Shown: piece by piece, positions 1 to 7,932 of the stretch | Layout of the letters: every line of letters begins with the position of its first letter | Numbering within the stretch: the stretch's first letter is position 1 | DNA from: CAYJXA01 sp964404595 | GTDB taxonomy: Archaea; Nanobdellota; Nanobdellia; Woesearchaeales; GW2011-AR9 | Direction: 5' to 3' | NCBI GenBank assembly: GCA_964404595.1 | Contig: CAYOKQ010000002.1 | Location: 1 to 47,462, forward strand | Length of the DNA: 47,462 nt | Program-made: the position numbers and the translations under genes | Notes under the pieces: generated by a model | Seen by the model: only the letters and a program-made list of their open reading frames with translations | Databases searched by the model: none | Told to the model about the DNA's origin: nothing

Positions 1-2
1 TT

Positions 3-1055
3 TACAATGAATCTCTAAATGTTGGTGCGGTGCAGTTTGGAGAGTACTTTAATCAAGATTGCATTAATCCCCACAATAATACTTTCATCAAATCAGACAG
101 GATATGTCTTCACTTATTCAACATAAGTGCCTTTAATAAAAGTAGTGAAGGCCTGAGCAAATTTGAAACATATGCCGAAATCATCGGGAAGTCCGGAGAA
201 TTAATATCTAAAAATACAATAATCTCTGGTAAGGAGGGTGAGGTTCTTCTTAAAAATAATTTTCTCGATGCTGGTGTAATTTTAAGAACAGATGATTTTG
301 AGGTTGGAGAATATGTGCTTTTTGCCTACGTCTATGATCTGATTGGGAAAAAAAAGATTTCTATTAATCGTTCATTTAAAATTGTTGATGAGTCTTATTT
401 TGGCAAATTAAATATTTGGAATATCACTGTTGGTGAAGATATTGGTTATGAGTGTCTAAGGAGGAACGAGCCTGTTTTTTTTACACACGAAGCGCTTTGT
501 ATAAAGCCAGAAGGAGTCACTGGTTTTCAAACAAATGCTGAAGGTTTAAACTGGTTTGATATGGATTTAATAATTACTAATAATGAAGGAGAAATTGTTG
601 AATACCTTATACAAATATTTAAAGATGAAGGCAAGATTAGAATGTTTGAAAATACTTTAAATGGAAAGTGGGCCCGTATTTCTTTAACTGATTATGTGCC
701 TGGCAACTACACTTTAGCTCTTACCATTCAAGATCGAATCAGTCGGAAAAGAGTAACAGTAAGCAGGTCTTTCGTGGTTGAAGCAGGATTGGATGATTTA
801 GGTGATTTTGCCTATGTTACAGAGGGGATCTTGGAACTTGGAGAAACAAAACTGATCACTCTCTTGGACAGAGCATATGAAATATCTCTAAAGAATGTAA
901 GCAGTGGCAGGGCTATTTTCCAAGTTGGTGGGATAGAAAGTGAATGGCTATCCGAAGGGGAATTATTTATGATTCAAGGAAACTATTTTCTTAGAAGATC
1001 CGAAATTTATCCCCAGAATAGGGTGCGATTTATTGTATATAAAAAATTGCAATAG
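3..1055 (+). CDS. Hypothetical protein with two repeated beta-rich domains, 5'-truncated
   Basis: The reading frame is open to the left edge of the window (in-frame codons for YNESLNVGAV precede the first GTG at 30), so the true start is probably upstream and the GTG is internal. At least 341 residues are present. Two stretches of about 105 residues resemble each other: each runs from a Phe-rich strand through 'GE' turns to a closing Arg-Ser-Phe-x-Val-Val/Ile strand (RSFKIVDE and RSFVVEAG), which suggests two Ig-like or carbohydrate-binding beta-sandwich domains. No catalytic motif, signal peptide or membrane segment is visible in the part present. Function is unknown. The next gene on the same strand begins about 210 bases downstream with its own promoter, so this gene is probably not cotranscribed with it. 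Confidence 0.75.
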   Translation, partial: YNESLNVGAVQFGEYFNQDCINPHNNTFIKSDRICLHLFNISAFNKSSEGLSKFETYAEIIGKSGELISKNTIISGKEGEVLLKNNFLDAGVILRTDDFEVGEYVLFAYVYDLIGKKKISINRSFKIVDESYFGKLNIWNITVGEDIGYECLRRNEPVFFTHEALCIKPEGVTGFQTNAEGLNWFDMDLIITNNEGEIVEYLIQIFKDEGKIRMFENTLNGKWARISLTDYVPGNYTLALTIQDRISRKRVTVSRSFVVEAGLDDLGDFAYVTEGILELGETKLITLLDRAYEISLKNVSSGRAIFQVGGIESEWLSEGELFMIQGNYFLRRSEIYPQNRVRFIVYKKLQ

Positions 1056-1264
1056 TAATTAAAAAAAATAGCCAAGGATATACCTGTGTCGTGACACATT
1101 ATTTTATTCCGCATTTGCGTCCCTAGGAAAATGAGGGTAAACGACGGCAACTTTGTGGTGCGGTTTTCGTAAAGCTAAATTGTCAGAACACTAGTGGTGC
1201 TCATTCTCATATTCTTTCTTTTCAATCAGTAAACATTAAAAATTCTGCCCTCAATCTCATCTAC
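1056..1264. other. Intergenic region, possible structured or decayed sequence
   Basis: No credible reading frame was found. A perfect inverted repeat TGTGTC-GT-GACACA lies at 1085-1098. A slightly GC-richer stretch at about 1125-1200 has the look of a structured RNA or a decayed element; GGTAAACGACGGC near 1136-1150 resembles, from memory, the conserved domain IV segment of 23S rRNA, but the match breaks down after a few bases. A short duplication of AATTCTGCCCTC occurs just before and just inside the next gene. The promoter of the next gene is at the 3' end of this region. Confidence 0.3.
1235..1242 (+). promoter_or_regulatory. TATA box for the 1265 gene
   Basis: ATTAAAAA is centred about 26 bases upstream of the ATG at 1265, the spacing expected for an archaeal TATA box driving a leaderless transcript. 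Confidence 0.4.
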
Positions 1265-1654
1265 ATGTCAACATATGTTCAATTCTGCCCTCGATGTAGG
1301 AGTACTGATATTCATGTTGATTTCTCTAACCGTTTAATTTGGACTTATGGCCTGCCTCCACAGTACCAATGTGAATTCTGTGGTTATACCTCTTATGTTT
1401 TTCCTGAAATAGAGAATGAAAAAATAAGGAAAATAAAAGTGATAAATACTTCACCACAGGCCGGCTCAAGTTCCAAGGATATTTCACTAACTTCCCTCTT
1501 TTTTATCTTGGCTGCTGTACTTTTACTGTTTGCCAGTTCTTTAGTTTTTAATATGGCCTTTGCCGCCGCCTTAGCGGTTGTTATTACCAATAAAATCAAA
1601 TCAAAAGAACCAAAGCAACCTTTATATATCATCCTCGCTTCATCTTCTTCGTGA
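1265..1654 (+). CDS. Zinc-ribbon membrane protein
   Basis: 129 residues. The N-terminus carries two Cys pairs (CPRC at about residues 8-11 and CEFC at about 36-39), spaced as in a small zinc ribbon. Residues about 78-110 form a long hydrophobic stretch that could be one or two membrane helices, followed by a basic tail. The likely arrangement is a cytosolic zinc ribbon tethered to the membrane. The last codons overlap the start of the transglutaminase-like gene (GTGA overlap at 1651-1654), so the two are probably translated together. A role is not recognisable; it could help recruit or regulate the two envelope proteins encoded downstream. Confidence 0.75.
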   Translation: MSTYVQFCPRCRSTDIHVDFSNRLIWTYGLPPQYQCEFCGYTSYVFPEIENEKIRKIKVINTSPQAGSSSKDISLTSLFFILAAVLLLFASSLVFNMAFAAALAVVITNKIKSKEPKQPLYIILASSSS

Positions 1655-2637
1655 AACAAATTATTGCCGCCAGTTTTGGAATGCTGGCAGTCATTATTAT
1701 TGTTCTAACAATGTTACTTATTCCACAACAATCTAAGAACATACAACTTCACCAGGAGATAAATATTCTTGAGCAAAATTATCAGGCCTTAAAGGCAACC
1801 AACACTGCGTTGCAGCAGGACAATGAGCGGCTGCAACGTGAAGTAGGCTCACTGCAATCCCTGGCACAACAATCAACCCGAGAACTGGGACAAACACAGG
1901 AGAGAATCGATGATTTCGAAACTACGGTGAAAGAATCCATGCGGTGGTTTAGGGATAACAGCAACTTTGCCAATGTTGGATACAATGAGACCCAGCAGAT
2001 GCTCAGGGATCGGTGTCTGCAATTTGACAATGCCAGCTGCATGATAGATCTGTACTGCATCTATGCCGTCAACGAGGAAAATGAGTTTACATATGATGAT
2101 GATATTGATCTTACCGGTGAAGAGGATTTCCTGCAAAGCTTGGATTCCATGTATTCAAAGAATAAAGGTGACTGTGAAGATTTTTCTCTCCAGTTCACCG
2201 CCCAGTATAATTTTCTGGCGGATGAATGCCTTAAGAATGTTTCACGCCATAACATTCGACTGTTTACCCAGGATATCTCTGTTCCAGGCACTTATCTTTA
2301 TCCCGTGTGCGGCCAATTCAATCCCCAAGCACTCGTGGAAAATTATGCCGGGCATTGCTTAGTTGCAGCAGTACAGAAACCAATCAATAACTCAGAGGAA
2401 ATCTATATGAATCTGCGAAATGCGGTGCTCATCGAGCCCCAAACTGGCGAATATGTCCTTGACCTTAATGACACTGCTAGCATTTTTCTGTTTGATGACG
2501 GCAATGCGCCCACTACTTTATACCATCTCAACACCATAATTACTCCCGATGACCTTAAGCTTTTTTACAGCTGGGGAGAGGAAGTGGGGTGGATAGGTTA
2601 CGCTGATTTTTTACAAGAAATTGAAGGTGAAAAATAA
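1651..2637 (+). CDS. Membrane-anchored transglutaminase-like protein
   Basis: 328 residues, GTG start overlapping the stop of the previous gene. Residues about 5-25 are a single hydrophobic anchor. Residues about 30-95 are a heptad-rich coiled coil full of Gln, Leu and Glu. The C-terminal half holds a transglutaminase/cysteine-protease-like core: the candidate nucleophile is in GDCEDFS (Cys near residue 174) and the candidate His in AGHCLVAAV (near 235), followed by a strand with IEPQTGEY. The core is expected to face outside the cell. In this superfamily the Cys-His-Asp triad cleaves or cross-links peptides; which activity applies here cannot be told. It overlaps the following gene by one base, implying coupling with the zinc-ribbon and cupredoxin-like proteins. 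Confidence 0.75.
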   Translation: MKQIIAASFGMLAVIIIVLTMLLIPQQSKNIQLHQEINILEQNYQALKATNTALQQDNERLQREVGSLQSLAQQSTRELGQTQERIDDFETTVKESMRWFRDNSNFANVGYNETQQMLRDRCLQFDNASCMIDLYCIYAVNEENEFTYDDDIDLTGEEDFLQSLDSMYSKNKGDCEDFSLQFTAQYNFLADECLKNVSRHNIRLFTQDISVPGTYLYPVCGQFNPQALVENYAGHCLVAAVQKPINNSEEIYMNLRNAVLIEPQTGEYVLDLNDTASIFLFDDGNAPTTLYHLNTIITPDDLKLFYSWGEEVGWIGYADFLQEIEGEK

Positions 2638-3758
2638 TGAATAAAATGTTATTTATGGTTATTTTTGCGTTAGCTCTGGTAGTTGCATGCCAGCCCGCTG
2701 CTGTCTGTGAATTTCCCAAAATATTAATTGCCGGAGAGTGCTGTGACGATCTTAATAATGATACTGTCTGTGATTTTGCGCAGCAGTCTGAAAATTCCAG
2801 TGCAGCCGCACCGCAATTGTCTGCACCCAGTGCACTTAGTTTCGAAGAGCTGCAGAGCGGGATTTATGATGCTTTTTATCCTGAGCACCGCTATACATTT
2901 GAATTAGAAGAGCGGGAAGATATAACTGGTATCGAGAATACATATGAAACATACGTGGCCCCCATTGGCGGCTGGCCTTATTCACCCACCCCTGCTTTAT
3001 ATATTCTTAAGATAAAAGCAAGCCATAATTTTCAGCACACCTTGGATCAATCCAATGATTTCGTAGAGCGTCTCTACGACCTGAATGTTAAAAATCAGAA
3101 TATCTGGGCAGCAGAATACATCGAGCTTATGAATCTGGAAGATATTAACTGGCGAGGAGTTTGGTATAATTATACTCATTCCATTGAACCTGTTCAGCTG
3201 GCAGGCAGGGAAGGTTTTATTGAACTCCACAGTACTGATTACATAAAGCCACACAATAATTTTTTCGGCGGAGAATTAGTCTTTAAGATAACTGTTCCTT
3301 GCACTCCTGAGTCGCTGGTGGAAATCCGTCCTCTTTCGGAAATAAACCTAGGGTGGTCTGACGGTGTTGCTCAAGCAGAAGTGTTTGCCAATACTATGCG
3401 AGAGATCGAATATAAGAAAAAAGACATGCTAACAGCGGCAGAAAAGATCAGCCGGCTTTGCCAAGGCGTTATTCCTGAAACAGAAACGCCTGATGGCACA
3501 ATGATTCGATTTTTAGGCCCAGGCGGATTTGATCCACAGGAAGTTCACGTAAAGATCGGAGAAAAAGTTTTATTTTATAATGAGAAAGAAGATGGTAGAG
3601 GTATGATTATTCTCATCCAAAACCAGAAAAATAAAAAAATACAAGTAATTCCTGTGATCAATATAGGTCAATATGGGGAGATAATAATCGAAGAATCAGG
3701 AATGTACACCTATTGGAATGACCAATTTGGTGGGAAGGGCACCTTGGTTGTAGAATAA
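2637..3758 (+). CDS. Secreted or lipid-anchored protein with a cupredoxin-like C-terminal domain
   Basis: 373 residues; its ATG shares the last base of the preceding stop codon. The N-terminus is a signal-like hydrophobic stretch ending in VVACQPA, which could be a lipoprotein-type or ordinary signal sequence. A Cys-rich short segment follows (four Cys within about 25 residues), then a Ser/Ala/Pro linker. The middle (about 70-270) is unrecognised. The last 85 residues (from GFDPQEVHVKIGEKVLFYN to the end) have the strand order and 'x-V-x-V-x-x-G-x-x-V-x-F' start of a cupredoxin fold, but I do not see the usual His/Cys/Met copper ligands, so metal binding is doubtful. The three genes from 1265 probably form one envelope-associated unit. 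Confidence 0.7.
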   Translation: MNKMLFMVIFALALVVACQPAAVCEFPKILIAGECCDDLNNDTVCDFAQQSENSSAAAPQLSAPSALSFEELQSGIYDAFYPEHRYTFELEEREDITGIENTYETYVAPIGGWPYSPTPALYILKIKASHNFQHTLDQSNDFVERLYDLNVKNQNIWAAEYIELMNLEDINWRGVWYNYTHSIEPVQLAGREGFIELHSTDYIKPHNNFFGGELVFKITVPCTPESLVEIRPLSEINLGWSDGVAQAEVFANTMREIEYKKKDMLTAAEKISRLCQGVIPETETPDGTMIRFLGPGGFDPQEVHVKIGEKVLFYNEKEDGRGMIILIQNQKNKKIQVIPVINIGQYGEIIIEESGMYTYWNDQFGGKGTLVVE

Positions 3759-3760
3759 AA

Positions 3761-4012
3761 TTATTCAAAATTACATACATATTGGTTATTGCTAATTGCC
3801 ACTTCTCCACCTGCGCCCAAACAACAACTGCTCACTTCCCTCAATTTCTGACACTGTTCTTCACCCACTGCAGTACAGCGTTTCTCTATGCAGCGCACAT
3901 AGCCTTCTTGTCCCAGATTACGAATAGACATCAGAGAGAAAACAATCATCAGCAGCACCAACCCATATAATAGGACCAGTAATGCCTTTTGGGCAGGGGT
4001 TGGCGATTCCAT
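3761..4012 (-). CDS. Small Cys-rich single-pass membrane protein
   Basis: 83 residues, convergent with the preceding gene (2-base gap between stops). Residues about 9-30 form one membrane helix. The remaining 50 residues contain six Cys, including a CC pair, in a pattern that could form disulfides outside the cell. No family recognised. The reading frame is well supported by its composition but the gene is short, so some doubt remains. Confidence 0.6.
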   Translation of the reverse strand: MESPTPAQKALLVLLYGLVLLMIVFSLMSIRNLGQEGYVRCIEKRCTAVGEEQCQKLREVSSCCLGAGGEVAISNNQYVCNFE

Positions 4013-4073
4013 ACTCCCCTAGGGATAACGCTCATTAATTAAGCTTTCTGCCGAAGAAGATTGTATCATCATC

Positions 4074-4081
4074 TTTAAAAA
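4074..4081 (+). promoter_or_regulatory. TATA box for the flippase gene
   Basis: TTTAAAAA is centred 27-28 bases upstream of the ATG at 4105. This spacing supports a leaderless transcript starting at that ATG rather than at the in-frame TTG at 4096. Confidence 0.55.
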
Positions 4082-4104
4082 GCCCCTTACAAGCATTGCT
4101 TTCC

Positions 4105-5595
4105 ATGGCTACCTATACTCAAAGAGCCGTTCATGGTGTGGGCATTATGTTGATAATGTCATTACTCGCATCGGTATTTGCATATCTTACCAAAGCAATA
4201 TTAGCTAGAAAATTGGGGGCATCGGATTATGGATTGTTTAGTGCAATATTTACCCTCGTTATTTTTTTTCTATTTTTTAGAGATTTAGGATTCCCACAAG
4301 CAATTATTAAGTATACATCGCAATTTATGGCCACGAAAGAGTACGGCAAAATTAAATCAGTTTTATATACTGCTTTATCTATGCAGATGCTCGGATCGCT
4401 ACTTTTTGCCGCTGCCTTTTATTTTCTTGCGGATTTTCTGGCCTTTCATTATTTTAATGATATGCGCGCAGCTGATGCGTTACAGCTTTTTATTATTTAT
4501 ATTTTCGGCAGCGTTTTTTTTATCATGTCTAAAGATTCCTTGTTGGGACTGCAACAAATATTCTTGTTTTCGTTAGGGGAATTACTCAAAAATGCGATCG
4601 TGTTTGTGCTTATCGTTTTCTTTCTGTGGCTGAATCTGGGTTTTTTTGCTCCTGTATATGCGTATGCATTGGTGTGTTGGCTGCTCTTTTTTTTCTTCCT
4701 GCCTTTCTTGCTCCATTTCTATCCTTTCTATAAGTATAAATGTGAAGATCATGCAGGTGTGCGAAAACAAGTGATCTGGTTTGCGCTACCTGTTTTTGCA
4801 ACCGCCGTGGGGAGCAAAGTTATTGGGTATATTGACACGTTAATCTTAACGTATTTCCGGCCTTTATCGGAAGTGGGAATTTATAATGCGGTGCTGCCCT
4901 CGGCTCTATTATTTCTTTATTTTGGCACTGCTATTGGCACCATCATTTTACCTCTTGCTTCGGAACTGTGGGCCAAGCAGGAATTGCAGCGACTGCAAGA
5001 AGGCATGCGACTCTTGTATAAATATCTGCTAATGGTAGTGGTGCCATTCATTGCAATTGCATTTACCTTCAGCGGCTTTTTGTTGGACTTATTTTTTGGC
5101 CCGGAGTACGTGGCCGGAACAGCAGCAATGCAAATATTGTTGCTCGGGGTACTGTTATTTGTGCTGGCAGCTGTAAATCATAGCGTTTTTTCTGCAATGG
5201 GAAAGCCCGGCATTGTCACCAACATTATTTTACTTGGGGCACTGGCCAATACGCTGCTCAATATACTTCTCATCCCTTATTTAGGTATTCTGGGGGCAGC
5301 ACTAAGCACGGCAGCGAGCTATGCCCTTGCGTTTATACTCTCGGTGCAGAAGATGAAAAAAATGTTACAGATTCATGCACCCTGGAAAAGATGGCTCATA
5401 CTTTTAGTACTGGGGGCCTTGCTGGTTCTCATCATGCAGCAATTATCCAGGTTTCTGCCTTTTTCTTCGTGGTTGGGAATCGGGTTATCTTGTATTCTTG
5501 GTGTAGTTATGTACCTATTGTTGCTGTATCTTTTTAGGCTCATTGATGTGCCGGAAATACAAAGATTGATTCGATTAGTACATCCCCCTAAATAA
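4105..5595 (+). CDS. Polysaccharide/lipid-linked oligosaccharide flippase (MATE/Wzx-like)
   Basis: 496 residues with 12-14 predicted hydrophobic helices, matching the size and layout of Wzx/MurJ/RfbX-type flippases. The N-terminus (about 15-45) has the typical amphipathic-helix entry followed by KAILARKLGASDYGLFS, a pattern shared by this family, in which a conserved Gly-x-x-x-Tyr/Phe-Gly motif sits in the first helix-loop. Members move lipid-linked glycans across the membrane. The ATG at 4105 is preferred over the TTG at 4096 because of the TATA box position. It is followed one base later by the P-loop kinase fusion gene, so the two are probably cotranscribed. In context it would flip the glycan used by the STT3 enzyme encoded at 41669. 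Confidence 0.85.
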   Translation: MATYTQRAVHGVGIMLIMSLLASVFAYLTKAILARKLGASDYGLFSAIFTLVIFFLFFRDLGFPQAIIKYTSQFMATKEYGKIKSVLYTALSMQMLGSLLFAAAFYFLADFLAFHYFNDMRAADALQLFIIYIFGSVFFIMSKDSLLGLQQIFLFSLGELLKNAIVFVLIVFFLWLNLGFFAPVYAYALVCWLLFFFFLPFLLHFYPFYKYKCEDHAGVRKQVIWFALPVFATAVGSKVIGYIDTLILTYFRPLSEVGIYNAVLPSALLFLYFGTAIGTIILPLASELWAKQELQRLQEGMRLLYKYLLMVVVPFIAIAFTFSGFLLDLFFGPEYVAGTAAMQILLLGVLLFVLAAVNHSVFSAMGKPGIVTNIILLGALANTLLNILLIPYLGILGAALSTAASYALAFILSVQKMKKMLQIHAPWKRWLILLVLGALLVLIMQQLSRFLPFSSWLGIGLSCILGVVMYLLLLYLFRLIDVPEIQRLIRLVHPPK

Positions 5596-5596
5596 T

Positions 5597-6895
5597 ATGG
5601 AAAGAATAACTCTCATTAAAGAAGTACTTCAGGAACTTGAAAAGCACCATGTGCGCTATTGCGTGCTGCGTAATTATGCTTTCTTATTGGAACACCGAGC
5701 TGTTGTAACTGCGTCCGAACGAAGCGTTGATTTGCTCGTCTCGCACCATGATTTTGCGGCTTTTGAGAAAATTATGCAGGACTTTTCTTTCTCAAAACGG
5801 CACCAGCAATTTTCGCTGGTGCACCACGCTTATTTCAGAATTGAAGAGCTCGAGCCGGTTAGTTTTGATGTCCAGGTGGGAGGAATTCACTGGAATGATA
5901 TGTGCTATCTGCAGGAAGAAGATATACTTAGTAACCGTCTGAAGACTTCTTTCTTTTATATTCCTTCAAATAATGACACTTTCGTCATGCTGCTGGTGCA
6001 TTCCATTCTAGGAAAACGATATTTTAAGCCGGAATATAAAGAAATTCTGCGTACTTTAGTTCTTACGATAGATCGGAAATATGTTCTGGAAAAATTGTCA
6101 CCTATTTTCAGCGTGTCGGTAGCGTTGGAATCAGTAAAATTAATTGAAGAAAATAATTTTGACTTAATACTGGAAGATAAATATACTAAAATATTTTTTT
6201 TTCTTTCTCGAAAATGGAGGTGGCTTACTTTTCTTCCATTGGGTTTGCGTTGGATTAGATGGAAAAAATTCCTGCAGCCCTATCCTCTCATAAGTATTAT
6301 TGGGCCAGATGGTGCTGGGAAAAGTACGCTGGCAGCAGCATTAGCAACGTATCTGTTGCAACAGCATCGCCAGGTGAAAGTGGTGTACACTGGCAGGGGT
6401 CGTGGCCAGATACTTCCTTTTGCTATGGTGGGAAGAAGATATAAACATAAAGAAAAAATAAGGGATAGCACCCAAAAGCCCATACTCTGGAAGCGAAAAT
6501 TGTTATACATGGCATCTGCCCCACTCTTTGCGTTGGATTTAGGGCTGCGATACTTCACTCAGATTATGCCTGCACGCAGAGCCAGAACTATCGTCGTCAC
6601 CGATCGCTACTGCACCGATATATGGCTGATGAAACATGTGCCTTTACTTCTGAAAAAAATATTACTGTTCTTTTTTCCTGAGCCCACGCTGACATTTTAT
6701 CTCTATAATACTCCCCAAGTATTGCACGAACGCCGGGAGGAAGAACCTATCGAAGAGCTGCAACGGCAGTTATTTTTATTTTCAAGGCTGGAGGAGATGA
6801 TGCCCACCATTAAAATAAAAACTGATCACAAAGAGAAGAGCATAACAAAAGTATTGGAAACAGTTATGGCTTTCTTGTATCGGAATTGGTATTGA
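5597..6895 (+). CDS. Two-domain protein: nucleotidyltransferase-like N-domain and thymidylate-kinase-like P-loop domain
   Basis: 432 residues, starting one base after the flippase stop. Residues about 1-170 resemble a nucleotidyltransferase-like domain: ERSVDLLVSH gives one candidate metal-binding Asp and SFDVQ a second acidic/strand position, but the classical Gly-Ser signature is absent, so activity is uncertain. Residues about 230-420 are a P-loop kinase domain with Walker A GPDGAGKST (about 236-244) and TDRYCTD (about 334), as in thymidylate kinases and related nucleoside/sugar kinases. The gene at 28984 encodes a paralogue with the same architecture (Walker A GVNGTGKTT, CDRYFYD). Both sit among glycan genes, which suggests a role in phosphorylating a glycan, lipid or nucleotide-sugar precursor rather than in DNA precursor supply. 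Its 3' end overlaps the convergent glycosyltransferase gene by 32 bases. Confidence 0.75.
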   Translation: MERITLIKEVLQELEKHHVRYCVLRNYAFLLEHRAVVTASERSVDLLVSHHDFAAFEKIMQDFSFSKRHQQFSLVHHAYFRIEELEPVSFDVQVGGIHWNDMCYLQEEDILSNRLKTSFFYIPSNNDTFVMLLVHSILGKRYFKPEYKEILRTLVLTIDRKYVLEKLSPIFSVSVALESVKLIEENNFDLILEDKYTKIFFFLSRKWRWLTFLPLGLRWIRWKKFLQPYPLISIIGPDGAGKSTLAAALATYLLQQHRQVKVVYTGRGRGQILPFAMVGRRYKHKEKIRDSTQKPILWKRKLLYMASAPLFALDLGLRYFTQIMPARRARTIVVTDRYCTDIWLMKHVPLLLKKILLFFFPEPTLTFYLYNTPQVLHERREEEPIEELQRQLFLFSRLEEMMPTIKIKTDHKEKSITKVLETVMAFLYRNWY

Positions 6896-7922
6896 ACCCT
6901 GCATACAGCTCTGAAAAATCACCAGCTATCTTTGTACAGCTGAATTCCTGTGCTTTCTCGAATGCTTTTTCTATTTTTTTCTGATTCTGGTGTGTCAATA
7001 CCTGCACAATCCTGTATGCTAATTCGTTTACCTTCCCCGGTTCCACCAATTCCACCCTTTCATCACCAATTTCTCTTAATTCTGGCAAATCTGAGGTAAT
7101 TACCGCTGTTTTGCAGGCCATGGCTTCAAGCATACAAGAAGGATTTCCCTCGGTTCCAATAAGATTACGATAAGGAAGAACAACGGCATCAGCAAGATTG
7201 ACATAATCTTCGATAACAACATCTTTGGTGATAAATTCCACACATTTTTCCATCCCTAACATAGAAACTTGCTTTTGCTCAGGCCCAATCTGGGCATAAC
7301 GAGGAAGAAAAATAAATTTTACCTGAGGAATTTCCTGGATTACCTTTGAAATTGCCTGAATCAAAATATCCACCCCTTTATTTTTCCATAGCGCACCATA
7401 ATAAATGACTATTTTATTTTTGTGATACCCATATTTCTTTTTTAATTTGTCTTTATCCTGCGGGAGGAATTTAGCCGTATCAATCGGAGAATAAATCACC
7501 TCAACATTTTTTGTATAAGGCAATCGTGCTTGATATACGTGGGTTGGAACCGTAACTGCATCAGCCAGCGCAAGCAGAAGATATCCCTTTCTTCCGATTC
7601 TGGTTTTAGAATATGATTTTAAGGTGTGTATTTTTTTGCCCGGTGCGAGCAGATGGGGCAGGAGAAACAAAGGAGAAGCACTAAAGCTGTGGATGATATC
7701 TATTTTTCTCTCTCGATGTAATGAATGCAATAAAAAAGGAATTTTAAATGGAGAGGTTCTATAGATGGGAATACCGCACATTTCTTCTCTGCCATGGCCT
7801 TTGGCAATAATGACAACATCATGCCCTTGGTGCTTTAATTCCTGAGCGAGGAGAAAGAGCGTAATTCGTGCCGATTCCTTAGGATTCTTGAGTGCCCCGA
7901 TGGAGGAAAGAATGATATTCAT
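6864..7922 (-). CDS. Glycosyltransferase, family 4-like (GT-B)
   Basis: 352 residues. The C-terminal half shows the GT-B nucleotide-sugar site: VIYYGALWKNKGVDILIQA, then GNPSCMLEAMACKTAVITSD, with the paired Glu residues typical of family 4 enzymes, then a helix-rich tail. These enzymes use a nucleotide sugar (often UDP- or GDP-linked) with retention of configuration and act at the inner face of the membrane. It is the last gene of a minus-strand run that begins at 10987 (SpsF-PseG fusion, WbqC-like, PIG-L, this gene; gaps of 2, -4 and 10 bases). The final 10 codons overlap the opposite-strand kinase fusion gene. Confidence 0.88.
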   Translation of the reverse strand: MNIILSSIGALKNPKESARITLFLLAQELKHQGHDVVIIAKGHGREEMCGIPIYRTSPFKIPFLLHSLHRERKIDIIHSFSASPLFLLPHLLAPGKKIHTLKSYSKTRIGRKGYLLLALADAVTVPTHVYQARLPYTKNVEVIYSPIDTAKFLPQDKDKLKKKYGYHKNKIVIYYGALWKNKGVDILIQAISKVIQEIPQVKFIFLPRYAQIGPEQKQVSMLGMEKCVEFITKDVVIEDYVNLADAVVLPYRNLIGTEGNPSCMLEAMACKTAVITSDLPELREIGDERVELVEPGKVNELAYRIVQVLTHQNQKKIEKAFEKAQEFSCTKIAGDFSELYAGFNTNSDTRKP

Positions 7923-7932
7923 ATTTTTCTTC

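Noticed and set aside
1393..1659. Minus-strand frame of 88 codons opposite the zinc-ribbon membrane gene
   Set aside because: It covers the same bases as a well-supported gene with zinc-ribbon Cys pairs and has no recognisable motif.
4096..4104. TTG start for the flippase at 4096
   Set aside because: The TATA box at 4074-4081 places the transcript start at about 4105, so the ATG there is preferred.
5597..6895. Simple assignment as thymidylate kinase (tmk)
   Set aside because: The additional 200-residue N-domain, the second paralogue and the glycan context argue against an ordinary dTMP kinase.
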